Source: Liolophura sinensis (Eukaryota; Mollusca; Polyplacophora; Chitonida; Chitonidae). Taken from it: a stretch of DNA of 64,000 nucleotides. The position numbers and the translations under genes were made by a program. The notes below the pieces were generated by a model. It was not told where the DNA came from. It did no database searches and saw only the letters and a list, made by a program, of their open reading frames with translations. Numbering within the stretch: position 1 is the stretch's first letter; each line of letters begins with the position of its first letter. The stretch is taken from the NCBI RefSeq assembly GCF_032854445.1, contig NC_088304.1:13343704-13407703 (forward strand), read 5' to 3'. Positions 10,697 to 23,227 of this stretch are shown one piece after another.

Positions 10697-10860
10697 GCAA
10701 TTGCCCAGAAGGCTTCACTAGCTGTGAGTTTAACTCCAGCTTAAGCTGTCTTCCGATCTGGTCGTACTTGGGAATATCTGTCAGCAACCTGCTTAGCTCG
10801 GTTTCCTACTAAAATAATGCGTCGTATAAATAACCTATATTTCAGTACGACCTTGGCCTG
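10697..10860 (+). mobile_element. SINE A copy, old and diverged
   Basis: AGCTGTGAGTTTAACTCCAG and GGAATATCTGTCAGCAACCT remain recognisable. The tail is lost. Confidence 0.65.
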
Positions 10861-11110
10861 TTGGCAGCTGGTTCCAAATGAGCACTAAAAGGAACTTGAA
10901 ACCACTCGCTAACTAAAGCATACTAGTCTGCCTTGACCTGTTGGCAGCTGGTCCCACTTGAGTACTAAAGGGAATTTGAAGTCCCAAGGTACCTAAAGCA
11001 TACCAATCCGCCTTTTCCTATTCGTAGCTAGTTCCAAATGAGCACTAAAAGGAACTTGAAACCCCCAAGGGAACTAAAGCATACTAAAGGGAACTAAAGG
11101 GAATTTGGAA
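10850..11110 (+). repeat. About 80-bp tandem repeat, three copies
   Basis: Units begin at about 10851, 10932 and 11012 with CCTTGGCCTGTTGGCAGCTG-like text and carry GAGCACTAAAAGGAACTTGA and CTAAAGCATAC. Confidence 0.85.
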
Positions 11111-13026
11111 CCTCAGGGAAAAAAAAAACGAGCACGACCTGGTTAACAGACTTAAAAAACACCTACATTAAATTAGTGTCTAGTTGAAGGGCATGCCAAG
11201 AGGTTTGTACGATGTACGTGGCAAAAGTCGAAGGAATTCATCGGAATCCGTTGATTACCTCCACTTGTAAGTTTGGCAACCGTCATATAAGGGAAAAAGC
11301 TTGAATACTTCGTCAAACACCTGTCAGATAAATAAACTAGAGCACAATCCTCCGCCACAGCTAAATGTGCAAATTCCCGTACTATATGCAGACAGAATCG
11401 CTACCCTGCAATACGGTCTTATCTTGTATACTTGAGAAAAAAAAGACTTCCGGGATCCTCATCACAATTCTGATCACCGCCAAAATTACCCGCCAAATGG
11501 CCCTTCGCCAAATGCCTTCTTGTGCCCAAAATGTCATAGCTTTTCCCGTTATGATGCCAACAGACACACTGACGTACACGCAGAGACGGACACAAACATA
11601 GGCAAAACATAGCCTCATTCGGGAGATAATAAGTCAGAATTTAGATATAATACCACCACTAAAAATGGCTCACTGCTCTTCCCATCATTTATGTGTTTGC
11701 TGAAATATATTTCGACCAGCATTACCGTAATGAGAGATGTATATGAAAATTTCACTTTTGTATTATGTTTTTTGGGGTTTGTGGACCTGAATGGTCGTCA
11801 TATACCATAAGTTGAAACCTTACAAGTGCCGTAGCATACACAATCGAGCCCAATGAAAATGTGCAGCGAGAGATGGGAAATCGAAGGAATTTGTACCCTG
11901 TAAAAAAAAAAACAGTTATAAATTTACAGCTGTAAAAGTGCTGTAAAAGTTTAGACCGGTGAATTCCACCTTTTTAGGTGTAGCTACTGATACATGAGTA
12001 ATACCCAATAGTGTCTTTCATAAATAATAAAACCAATAAATTGTTTGGGTTTTTTTTGTTCTTTTTTTTTTCTTTTTTCTTCTTTTTTTTTTTGAGAACA
12101 TTATGCTGGAAATTTCCTGTTACTGGGTAGTGAATCAGACATATCAAACCAAGTGCCCTCTCCCCCCTGAACATAAATACATATAAATACCCCTTTTTGA
12201 TAGAGAAATCAATATCTTAATAACTTGAGTGAAATATAATTTACTTTCCTTGTTTGTTTTGTATTACTAAACATATGAATTATCCGTAGTTATAGTCCGG
12301 GTATCGTAGGATCGCTGAGTTCAATTTCACGGACACCTTAATCAAAGGGAAAGTGCTCACATGTTATTAAGATTTGGTACCGATTATGACGTGTTTCAAT
12401 TAACAGTGGATTTATTTATTGATATTATCTCAAATGTTGCCATAAGAAAGTGTATATTTCGATAATGCAAAAAGCATTATATATTATTACATTTTTTTAT
12501 TATTTTTTTCTTGTTTTCTTCATATTTTGTATTTGACAATCATTTGCAGTTACAATTTACGTAATTTTACTTAAGTGAAGTGTTCCCTTAAAGCATATCA
12601 TGACAATGAGTCCAATACGGAATGTTTGAAATCGCCAGTATTATATAAAGCGCTGTAAAAGTCTATAAGTCAGTTATAAAACTAAAAGTGTCGAGTTACT
12701 TCGCAACATTTTACTTCATGTAAATAAAGTCAACGTTATAGTAAACGCTAAATTAAACGAAGCGTTGGTTCATTAACATTACTAGCCAAGGTATTTTCAA
12801 GATTCCCGCGCTTGCTTTGTTTTCGAGGGGTGGTGGTGGTGTGTGTGTGTGGGGGGGGGGGATTGCAATAAACGGTACTCTATTTGTGTAGCTTTACGTG
12901 AATTTGCAAGAGATACACCCATATGTGGAAACGTTTGCCAGTATAACAAAGATCAGAGAATGTCTATATTGAAAATATTCAAACTAGATTGATGTGACCT
13001 CGATGCCAATGTCCCCGAGTGAATGA
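11111..13026. other. No gene seen
   Basis: AT-rich DNA with short poly-T/TTC runs (12053-12094) and a (TG)n/(G)n run at 12828-12862. Short open frames here show no domain or splice support. Confidence 0.5.
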
Positions 13027-13214
13027 GGAGTGAGTGACTGGGGTTTAACGTCGTGCCTAACAATTTTCCAGTATTATAACGACGAAGGAGTGCCTCCTTG
13101 TTGCAAGGCGGATTTCCACCTTTTGTCCAATGCTGCATCACTGAGACGACTTACGGATGGCAAGTAATCCTCCCCGCCCGAGCCATTATACTGTTACGGG
13201 TCAACCAGTAATTG
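13027..13214 (-). mobile_element. SINE B copy, head missing
   Basis: GAGTGAGTGACTGGGGTTTA through ACTGTTACGGGTCAACCAGT, then a break. Confidence 0.88.
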
Positions 13215-13225
13215 GTTAAATCATC

Positions 13226-13562
13226 GAGTGAGTGATTGGGGTTTAACGTCGTGCCTAAATATTTTTAAAAAAAAAAGACGACGAAGGAATCCTTAGAGTG
13301 CATATAATGTGCCTCCTTGTTGCAGGACGGATTTCCATCGCTCTTTTATCAAGTGCTGCTTCACTGAGACGACTTACCGAGGGTAAGTAATCCGCCCCAC
13401 TGGGGCCATTATACTGATAAGGGTCAACCTTTCGTTGCACTATCCTCTTTATGCTGAACGTCGAATTACAACTTCTTCTTAGGTGTGAACCGACCCAGGA
13501 TTGACCCTAGATCTACCGCAGGCCGAAGCGGACGCTCTACAAACTGAGCTATCGAGGCCCGG
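13226..13562 (-). mobile_element. SINE B copy with tRNA-like head
   Basis: On the minus strand it starts GGGCCTCGATAGCTCAGTTT-GTAGAGCG (A box) with a B-box-like GGGTCAATCCTGGG. It runs to the GTTAAACCCCAATCACTCAC end. This copy shows that family B is tRNA-derived. Confidence 0.9.
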
Positions 13563-13854
13563 TTCCAATATCCTCGATGAAAGACAATAGATACACCGGG
13601 CCTATTGTTTGGAAAAGGTAACATCTTGGTAAATACGTCGATGGTTTCGCATCATACCAAATTGCTCGTTTCTGGACTAGAAACATCAATGTCAAGAGTC
13701 TAATTGCCCGAAATAAATATCATACTTTCAGCCAACGACATGTGCAGCGAAACGGGAGGTAGACTTAACCTCGAACGTGTATTACTACACGGACGATAAG
13801 AAACAACACCGTCCAGTGGTGGTCTCAGTGGTGGCAATTTTCAGCTCTAGAATC

Positions 13855-14000
13855 AAGGGCCAATTTCGCGAAGCCATTTCTCACTTAAGACAAAATTTGA
13901 AATACGATCATAAGCTTTGTTCGGCTTTGGAAGTTAAAATTTCATGTGAAAGTAAATCTTTCCAAATTTCAACTTTTGTAAGTTCTATATACACGACAAA
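13855..14000 (+). mobile_element. Palindromic MITE family, partial copy
   Basis: Contains GCGAAGCCATTTCTCACTTA and ACAAAATTTGAAATACGATC, matching one arm of the family. The far end (AAATTTCAACTTTTG) is weak. A similar single arm lies at 29685-29745 (AAATTTTGATTTAAGTCCAC). Confidence 0.5.
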
Positions 14001-14521
14001 CGGTGGTAGCGAGGAAATGGGCTAGTAATACACGTAATATTTGTTGGTATACCTTCGGGAATGGTGAATCGTCAGTGTAACGTAGCCCAACAGGACGTCG
14101 AACTTAACGTTGAGCCCGTTGCCCCTTCCTATGCCAGCTGAACGGGACCGGGTCGTCTCAAGTTCAATTAGACACCTTTCCTCGGGCTTTGTCGGCGCGG
14201 TTCCAAGCGGAACTGATCATAGTTCTCAAGCGGCGCGTGCGTAAAACGTGACCAGATTGTCCACAAGATGTCATCGAAAAGGCAGAAATAAACAGTAGAC
14301 TAGACACTACTTAAGATGGGACAGGTTCCCGGAAGAAACAATGCACTTTAACGCCGTACTCAAGAATAACTGTACAAGACGTAGCGTATGAAACTGGCTA
14401 TGATGTACTCGAAGTATATAGTTCTTAAGATGGAGGCGTTCACGAGGATGTTACGACTACAGGCGTTGATAGATAATCCAGCCAAGGGTGTTTTCGTACT
14501 TCGTTGTTTAAGGTTGTACTC

Positions 14522-14712
14522 TGGGGAGCCCCGTGGCCGAGGTGGTTAGCGTGCCAGCGAGGTGCAATGACCCAGGGGCCTTACAAGTGCAGTTGCTGTG
14601 AGTTCAAGTCTAGTTGTTGCTGCTGCCTTCCTGTCTGGCCGTACGTGGGAAGGTCTGCCAGCAGCCTGTGGTTTGACAGTTTCCTCCAACCATAATGATG
14701 GCCGCTGTGGAA
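14522..14712 (+). mobile_element. SINE A copy, tail missing
   Basis: GGAGCCCCGTGGCCGAGGTG, TGTGAGTTCAAGTCTAG (B box) and the core to CATAATGATGGCCGCTGTGG, where it stops abruptly. Confidence 0.9.
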
Positions 14713-14925
14713 GCCGATAAAGGACATCTCCCTATCTCGCTATCGCAACGTTTCCACTAGAGGGTGAGGCAGCAAGGTAGCCAAGCGCGGTAACTTGCCA
14801 TCGAGGTAGCGATGCGAGCAGCGAGGCAGCTAGATAAATATAATCTCGCTTCCTCGCTTCTTCCTTTCGCTACATCGCTACCTAGCTACTTCGCTACCTC
14901 GCAAATTAGCTGGCGTATATATCTC
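14713..14925 (+). repeat. Foldback segment of CGAGGTAGC motifs
   Basis: GAGGTAGCGATGCGAGCAGC (from about 14803) faces CGCTACATCGCTACCTAGCT and ACTTCGCTACCTCGC (14869-14903). The two halves could pair into a long imperfect hairpin. It abuts the broken end of the SINE. Confidence 0.7.
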
Positions 14926-15756
14926 AGTGTATCTCATTCGAGTGAGAAATTACAGTATTGAGGAGTTCAGCTCAGTGAGATTCGCCAGCTTCGGACAGGA
15001 GCAAGTAATGATCTGATAAGAGACATGGCTATGTTAATTTGCTCGAGGCCAGGGGCCGATTTTATGAAACGTACATAGTGTTAAGTAGCCCCTAGCTTAG
15101 TGAACCTTTTATTTCTACAAGATACGTTGTAATTGTGGTTAAGGTTTTTCTAAGATGGTTGAGCTCAATGAAACCGGCCCCTGTGCAGATGTAGCACGCT
15201 TTTGTGACGTCACTAAACACATCTGGATGGATTTTAGGGCCATTAAATACCCTTTTGACATGTTTTTTAAAAATATTCTTATCTTACGGACAGTGAACAT
15301 AATTCGCTCTTTAAAATTCAAAGCGTATTAAAATTAGAGTAGCCGTTAAGGCTGAGGCGGATTCAACTTGTTGCATCTTCCATTGACCTCGCGGGGCTTA
15401 TACAACGCGCTTGTGTGAAAAACGTGGCCATTTTTATTAAGTATTGCTAATGAGCTGATTTTATCTTGTGTAAATTAAAAACACATATATAGGTTAACTA
15501 CTTGTATAGTCGATATGCATCAGGTTCACACAGGTGATATACGGTCGGGGAGATATATATATATATATTTTTTTTTTCAACAAAGCAGCCTGATTTCATA
15601 CGTCACTCAACAGAACCAGCTCATCTCCTCACGGGCGATATGTGGTCGTAATCTGCTGTTCCGAGGGCACGGCGACTGCTAGTGATCACCCGTGATCATC
15701 GGTGCGTGAACAAACCAGTCTCTGGGTGTTATATACCTATACTTCTAAGATATTTT

Positions 15757-15935
15757 TGTATACTGGTAATGCGCAGTGCACAGTTCTACTTAGTGATTTT
15801 TTGAAGATATTATTGTACCTGGGTATTGCGCAGTGCACAGTTTTATATACTGATTTTTTTAAAGACATTATTGTACTTGGTTATTGCGAAGTGCACAGTT
15901 CTACCGATTTTTACGATATTATTGTACACGGCCAA
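15757..15935 (+). repeat. About 60-bp tandem repeat, three copies
   Basis: Units share GCGCAGTGCACAGTTCTA and GATATTATTGTAC; starts fall near 15768, 15828 and 15886. It lies directly upstream of a SINE A copy. Confidence 0.85.
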
Positions 15936-15951
15936 CGTCCAGTACAGGTTC

Positions 15952-16107
15952 TATATTTATTTATTTTCTTTGGTGTTTTACGCCGTACTCAAGAAGATTT
16001 CACTTATACGGGTGGATTATGGGCATTATGGTGGGTGGAAACCGGGAAGAACCCGGGGGAAACCCACGACCAACCGCATGTTGTTGACAGACCTTCCCAC
16101 GTCAGGG
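15952..16107 (-). mobile_element. SINE A copy, head missing
   Basis: ATTTATTTATTTTCTTTGGT through ACCTTCCCACGTCAGG. Confidence 0.9.
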
Positions 16108-16439
16108 TTCTTTGACATGCCATTCCAGTGAGGCAACACTACAAGTGTCGACACTGAGGCTTGTCCAGAACAAGGATGAAGTCATCCTGGGATATTACAT
16201 GTATACTCCATATTGACCGCTGTCATACATGTCTGGAATATTGTTGCAACCACTCAACATCCCCACCCCCCACCGTCTTCAGTCTATACTGACGATTGCC
16301 TACAGTGAAAAAAAACAAAACACTTTAGCTCAATGAGTTTGCTGAAAACGACTCTGCATGGCCATATGTCGTTCGTTTGTTTTTCTACTTCAGGATCACT
16401 TGTGCTTCTCACAATATTTTAGTGACTTTGCTACAATGT

Positions 16440-16618
16440 TTCTATTTATTTATTTATTTGGTAGGTGCTTTCCACCGTACTCAAGAATATTTCACTTATA
16501 TGACGGTGGCCAGCATTATGATGGAATGAAACTGTACAGGAGCTGGATTTGAACTCACATCGACGGCATTAGGGAGAACCTGCCGGGTTGTTGCGCCGCG
16601 ATGGCACGCTAAGTGGCA
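16440..16618 (-). mobile_element. SINE A copy with internal deletion
   Basis: Tail and core end, then a jump from GGAATGAAACTGTACAGG to AGCTGGATTTGAACTCACAT and the head region TTGCGCCGCGATGGCACGCT. Confidence 0.85.
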
Positions 16619-16619
16619 G

Positions 16620-18360
16620 GAGTATCCATCAGTTGTGCAGCATTATCTGTATTTTTGGAATTTCCCCAAGCAGTATAACATGTATTTTCACTTACGTCAT
16701 TTTCTTTAAACCTTTCAACCTCTTGACATTTTATGTCCTAAATAGAGACTGTGTTTTGTAGTGCAATTTAAAGAAAGACGCGCTCTTATTTAGACGTTTT
16801 TATATTAAATAGTTACATCATACAGAGCACTAATGGAAGCCTGTATCTCGCTATTTTTCATTAAATTTACTGTATTATTTTGAATAATACCTTTTTAAAT
16901 ATCTTTCCATTAATCGCTTTTTTTCCACTGAAGCCTTTTCAAGGTGACGGAATTTATTTTTAACCACTTAGTTTTGTATTGTTTTAACGTCTACAATAAC
17001 AACAATGTCACAGTAACATCACAGGACAAAACAAATCAGCTGTTGTTGATTTAAAAAATCATTGTAGTCGTACGAAGCCAAAAAGCTTTGGCTGGGAAAA
17101 CAAGAATAGACGGGGAGATAACATTACCTTGTCTTACAACCTTTGGGCGCTTTTAAAACTATCACATGCCATTTTCATATTTTTAATAATGCTTGCAACC
17201 GTCGTTTGGGGAGAACATTACAGGCTTGTTTAGCAAACGTGTCCCCGTGATGCTTTGTTTTGGCATGTATATATGTATATCTTACGCTTTCTGTGTGATG
17301 CCATACACATAGCACAAGCCCACCGGAAATGATAAACTAATGAAAATGACATGCATGTATTTACTTTTGTGGTCGAGCGTTTCTGTTTTCAGGTTAATCC
17401 CAGCTTTGCTCATCATGTGATGATGGGTTTTTGCCACTCCCACAAAAGTATACGGCTTCATGTCTTCATAGGTTTAATTACGTGTCCGAGAAGTTTTCCA
17501 GTGTTTATACTATTATATAGCAGTAACTAGATATGGAAATTTCTCCTTATAATAGCGATGAGTTTTGGATAAGCTTTCAGATTTCAAATCCGAGTGTGAC
17601 CGTCACCCCTGCACAGAGAAAACATTTTTACCCATTAATACGCATGTACAGGTGGTAAAATCATTTGGTTTCCACCCACGCTGCTTTGTTTCCTTTATCC
17701 CCAGCCACAGTAATGAAAAATGTCGCGTTGCTCCAAAGTTCATTTAATCTTTTCAGTCATACTTTGTCATTTCATCGTTCTTTTTTAAAGGGGTTAATTC
17801 ACCTAAAGGTTGCCTAACGCCATGCTAAAAATTTTCACCTACATAATGCTTGTCAGTTATTATGAAGATAGGTTAGTGCCCGGGGTAAACCACCAACCTT
17901 TGGCGAGTTACTGTCGAACTTTCCCACGGGTGATTCACAAATATGCACACGATATTGATGAATGACAAGTGCTGTTTAACACACGTCACGGCCCAAATGG
18001 CCACACCAGCATTGTCGACAGCTTAATCCCACTAAGGCGCCAAGAATAGCGAGAATGTATCTATAATGAAGTCAAAAAGAAACGTTACCAAGGCTTTGAG
18101 AGACGACTGAACAAAAGCATACACTTGTAGCATATGCAAGAGATAAGTATCGTTTCTGTTGGACGTCAGTATACAAAAATTCACAGTCAAAAGTCGTCTT
18201 TAGGTAGGCCTTATTTACATAAGTTAGTGTCGCTATCATTTATGTGTTGTGAGGAAACCGTTAAGGGCACAACGAAACCACCTCACTTCATGAATTAGAC
18301 AAGATGAAAGACTGCAGGATGGAGAGCAAAGCTTTGCAAAGCAGCAACGACGGTGTTATA
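16620..18360. other. No gene seen
   Basis: AT-rich. One SINE A'-type remnant at about 17875-17930 (GCCCGGGGTAAACCACCAAC, GGCGAGTTACTGTCGAAC). No supported exon. Confidence 0.5.
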
Positions 18361-18362
18361 GT

Positions 18363-18992
18363 TGGTCACACATAACCAGTGAAATACGACCTCTTGTCAA
18401 ATGACCTTAAGTATAGGCTTTTACTCTACCTGTTCATTAAATGCTTAAACAGTAGCAAGTTACATGCCCCCTAGCACCTTGGCTTAAGCAAAATCAGGTA
18501 CCAGAAAATTTATTACACCCAATGATGTTAACTACAATGTATTAGACGTCACAGGGCTAGTGATCTTAACGACATTTAACTGAAGCGGTGTAGTCCGTTT
18601 TGCCAGCAGCGAAGAAGATTGTTATATCTTACCTCCACATTAAAAATTGTTTTCCCTTTATACCACCGCTATACAGTTTATTTGTGGAGGAACCCGGCCT
18701 CCCAGAGTAAACCACAGCCCTCTGTCAGATACTTGACAAATCCTGACATAAAGCAGCAGCCGGTGAATGCCTCAGCATGCAATGTTATCGCTATGTTAAA
18801 TATGGTGACAACACAGTATTTTGAGTAATTCTAGACCAACGACGTCTAAAAAATTACAATTAACATCACTGCTAGTTTTCTTTACCTAATTCTGCTGAAG
18901 CCATGGTGCTAGGGGGCGTGTAAATTGCTGCTATTTAAGCATATTAACTGAGACAAGAGGCCGTATTTCACCCGTTACATGTTACCATTTGC
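18363..18992 (+). mobile_element. Foldback DNA element with about 160-190 bp inverted arms
   Basis: Arm 18363-18556, reverse complemented, matches 18833-18992 throughout: GACGTCTAA, GCTTAAGCCAAGGTGCTAGG versus GCTGAAGCCATGGTGCTAGG, TTTAAGCAT, and ACAAGAGG..GTATTTCAC. The loop is about 275 bp. Single-arm relatives lie at 9050-9180, 30075-30420 and 47275-47530. No transposase frame. Confidence 0.78.
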
Positions 18993-19294
18993 TACCTACC
19001 ACTGTCGTCGCTGCTCTGGTTTTGACCTCTGTGCCGTATGTCTTTGATTATATTACCTCACTTTCTGTGACATGAACGTAGCAATATTACCGTATCCACC
19101 CGAATTAATTTCTTACACATTTGAAACATCTGTGCTAAAATCAATACACTGTACACTACAAACTGTTAGAAGTTACATGTGATATTAAAGGCATTTTCAT
19201 GGAGGCGTAAAAAGCCTTCGTGCATATAGTATCGACGACACGAACACTTAACTTCATGAGTATAATCATGTATTTCCTTTCAGTTCCATTTAGC

Positions 19295-19297
<3 letters not shown>

Positions 19298-19351
<54 letters not shown>
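19298..19351 (+). repeat. (AT)n microsatellite
   Basis: About 27 AT dinucleotides. Confidence 0.97.
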
Positions 19352-19355
<4 letters not shown>

Positions 19356-19837
19356 ACACCTTTAAGGGTCGATGATAGTTTCTTACACATCAGAAGATTC
19401 AATATATGGTGAAACAAACATCAGAAAACAAAATTATATATCATGAATAGTGTACAAAACAAAATGGGCAAAAAAAGGCATGGAAATCATGTTGGGTTCA
19501 TCAGAAAACCAATTAACTATTAACTAATTAAATAAACTTATTAATGAGAAATGTGAAATGAAGTACATGTACATCCTAGATGGGCGGTTAGTTCATATAA
19601 AGCCCAGCTTTTCCGGAGACGGCATAAAAATATTGCCCTGCAAAAATTAACACAACTGCCAGTTCTAGGGCGTTCTTGCATAGGAATTAAGACTTGGTAC
19701 AACATAGGAATTAAAACCGTTGGGAAAATAAATTGCATCGGAGTTCACACACGATATAAACGAAATAAAGGCGCAATGCGAAGAAATATGAAAACATATA
19801 CATGTTAACAAGAACAAAGAAGTGACTGCTGACTTAT

Positions 19838-20365
19838 TGGTGTACATATATGTCGTTGGTGTACATGTATGTCGTTGGTGTACATTTACGTCGTTTACTT
19901 TAATGTAGATACTGCACTACATTCGACACTATTTATTTCACGGTAAATAAGTCCACGAGTCAACGAGTGATCGACCAATGAGATCAGTCAACGACCCATG
20001 AGGTGAGTCCCACAAAGTTAGTCAAGGACCCATGTAAATACATGTAAGTCAATGACCTATGGAATGAGTCAACGAGTGATCGACCAATGAGATCAGTCAA
20101 CGACCCATGAGGTGAGTCCCTTAAAGTTAGTCAAGGACCCATGTAAATACATGTAAGTCAGTGACCTATGGAATGAGTCAACGACCAATGGGACGAGTCA
20201 CCTGTCCATTGTAAGAGTTAATTATCCTTGAGGTTAGTCAACTTCCAATGGGATGAGTCTACGAACCATGGGACGAGTCACCTGATTGAGTTAATGACCC
20301 ATGAAGTTAGTCAAGAGCCCATGGGGTGAGTCAACAAGCTATGGGATAAGTCAAAAAGAGTTGTG
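19838..20365 (+). repeat. Tandem GAGTCAA-type repeat region with a 107-bp duplication
   Basis: First GTTGGTGTACAT units (19840-19895), then about twenty units around AGTCAACGACCCATGAGGTG. A segment of about 107 bp starting with GAGTCAACGAGTGATCGACC at 19957 is repeated almost exactly from 20064. Confidence 0.85.
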
Positions 20366-20884
20366 CATCTTGGTACAGGTCTGAAATGAAAACCAGCTAG
20401 AAAGACACGTATGTACTGTAGCAATAGTTACGTGGGACTAATAGTACCAAGACAAAGGATCACTTAAAATATTGAGAAAACCGTGTTGAGCAAGGGCATT
20501 ACATGTTCTACCAATGGTATGCTTTGGTCAGGTCACATGAAAAGGAATGGATTCGGAGGAATGTAAATTTCTTGTTATCCCCACAGGGAATTTTTAAAAA
20601 GGTTTTGTTTGGTCAAATTTCTCACTCCAGTCTGGAGTAACTGTTTTTGTAGGACTGGACCTGGAGATGTGGCCATGGTAGGCTATATCGTACCTTCTGG
20701 GCTAATCATGAACAAACTTAAAAGGACGAATCTCAATTCATTATCCATAGCTACGACATGCTCAGTGCCTATAACAGCGAGAATAAAACTACCATATGTA
20801 TATCAATGTGTGAACCGGAATAAATCATACTCTTGTCTCCGCTTCGGTTTAGCTAATATTGCATACATTTATTCTAAGTATTAA
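20366..20884. other. No gene seen
   Basis: A 91-codon open frame at 20609-20884 has no recognisable domain and no splice or start context. I see no support for coding. Confidence 0.4.
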
Positions 20885-20943
20885 ATTTATTTGGTTGGTG
20901 TTTTACGCCGCACTCAAGAATATTTCACTTATACGACGACGGA
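20885..20943 (-). mobile_element. SINE A tail fragment
   Basis: TTTATTTGGTTGGTGTTTTA through TTCACTTATACGACGACGG, then the match stops. Confidence 0.85.
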
Positions 20944-21679
20944 TGCTTCCAGCATGAAGCATCCGTTGTTTCACCGGTTACCTCCGCAACTACCCATTCC
21001 TATTAAACAAATAATAAATATCTTTTTCATAGTTCTATGAAACTAACTGTGGATCTTTGTCAAAGTTTACATTACCCAAGTTCACTTAGATCATGTTCAG
21101 CTTTCTCAAATACAAAGAATAATATCAGCTTAATTCTTCTACAGTTCAACAATTGTAACGGTTAAAAATATCTTTACGATATACAGAATTGTGTTTTTTT
21201 TTTAATATAAGATATTTTTTGAAAATACAAAAAGTTAGTCTGCCTTATCTGGAATATTTTTATGGCACTGAAACAAATTGCAATACAAAAATATAGCACT
21301 AGTCAGTGTGCATCTGTTAATCTCATTTACAAAAATTCCAACATACGACAGCACATCATGAACGGGACAAAAGTCCTCGAGATATTCTGTTAGTGGAGTT
21401 AAAGAACAAATCAACACAGCATCAGTTTGTCCTCTCCGTTATTAAAGCCGTAAGGTGTTTGTGTCTGTTATACAAGGATGCCTTCACGTATGACACAATT
21501 GTATACGATTCCGTTAATGATCGTCACAATAAAACTGCTCATGTGGAACTTGTGCAAACCTGTGCTACTCCCAATAGTTGGCGTGTACAAGTAATCCCAC
21601 TATTTAGCATTATATATTGCAATATATAACCGTAAAAATGTATTAAACATACGGGTGACTCTTTTGGGGGGGATATATT

Positions 21680-22110
21680 ACCAAAAATATACGTCATTTT
21701 ATCAGAACTTTTGAAATGGCAACACAGAGGTGTATAAGTGTGTTACACATGTGACCATAGGCAATTCAACATCAACAAAAAAACACATTGGTTTACCACA
21801 AAAATACTGTTTCTTCACCAGAGGAATACCCTTATTTACCACAAAAACGGGTTATTTTATCAAGAGCTGTTGTAATGGCAACATACAGCGTGTAAAAGTG
21901 TGCACTGGAATGTAAATAGGCATTTCAACATCGAAAATTAGAATACATCCCATTTACCACAAAACAAATTGTTTTTCTTTACCACGGGATTACACTTATT
22001 TTACCACAAGACAAACAGGTTGTTTTATCTCAGCTGTTGTAATAATAATGCGCAGAGTGTACAGCTATGTACTGGAATACACGTATTTACCCAAAACATA
22101 TACGTAGACA
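21680..22110 (+). repeat. About 160-bp degenerate tandem repeat, three copies
   Basis: Each unit has TTTTATCA..GCTGTTGTAATGGCAACA-like text, a GTGTACTGGAAT end and TTTACCACAAAA. Starts fall near 21694, 21850 and 22018. Confidence 0.7.
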
Positions 22111-22812
22111 TAATTACAACACTGTGGGAGAATGAGTAACCTATCGGAAGATGAAATAGCACCATTAGTATACCGACTACACATTACACAGGAATAAGCT
22201 GCAATAAGGCACATCTTACATGTTACACGTGACTGAACATCTGAAACTACGTAAACAATGACTCACGTCATCTAATTTCGCATTAGTGTTTTTGTTGTGC
22301 GACACTCACAAAAAAATCTAAACATGTTAAACGTGTTATACTTTCACTTACAGATAAAAAAAAAACAAACATCAAAAGTGTTCTAGCGTTTGTATCAAAT
22401 TCAAAGCACTGGATATTCAAACAGCGTATCCACACAAAAATAAACAAAAATAAAGGAGAGGCACTAACAATGACATAAAGTGTTCACAAGACTTCAAACT
22501 TAGCCAACAAATTAGGCTACTCTTGGACACGATAATCGTTCGCTGAGTTCATGAACTTGGTGGGATATGAACAAATAATCGACTGGTAATCCTTATTTGG
22601 CAAATAGCAAAGAAAACAAACACAGAACAGGTGGACGTATCAGATAATCCTCTAATCTCAGGCTTGGGCTACTTTCGCACCAGTTTTGTCCACACGCTCC
22701 TAGACCCCTTTTTGTCAAGTCGCCAGTAAACGAACGGCACAATTATAACAGGCAAGTGCGGAAATTCCCCTCCACAAACTGTTGACATAAAGGAATCGTA
22801 TGCGTATGGACT

Positions 22813-22888
22813 TAACCTACACAATAACCTACACAATAACCTACACAATAACCTACACTATAACCTACACTATAACCTACACTATAAC
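22813..22888 (+). repeat. 12-bp minisatellite
   Basis: Six units of AACCTACACAAT, the later ones AACCTACACTAT. It lies about 350 bp beyond the stop of the 600-aa gene, possibly in its 3'UTR. Confidence 0.93.
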
Positions 22889-23227
22889 AAGAGTAAAATC
22901 AAGGTATAGTGCCGAGCGCCGAGGAATGGACACTACTGACGTTTTGAAAACAAAACAACAGGACTGACCTGAAAAGCTGTAACTATCAGAGAAAATGGAC
23001 CACACAGCAGATGTAAACCCAACACGAGCTGACGTGAGCTCAGTAAAGCTTTCCATAGCAAATTTTGACAAAAGTATGTGTAATACAGTAAAGCCTGAGA
23101 TTCTTGGTTCACTCGAGATTTCCATGTTCCTATCTCGATCACACAAACCATCGCCGACATATCGTCCATACATCCAAATTCACAAACACATGGCGTCTCA
23201 TTTAACAACATTAAAAAGTCTCAGTTT

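Noticed and set aside
22813-22888. Telomere-like AACCT repeats
   Set aside because: The unit is AACCTACACAAT, 12 bp, not the TTAGGG/CCCTAA telomere unit.
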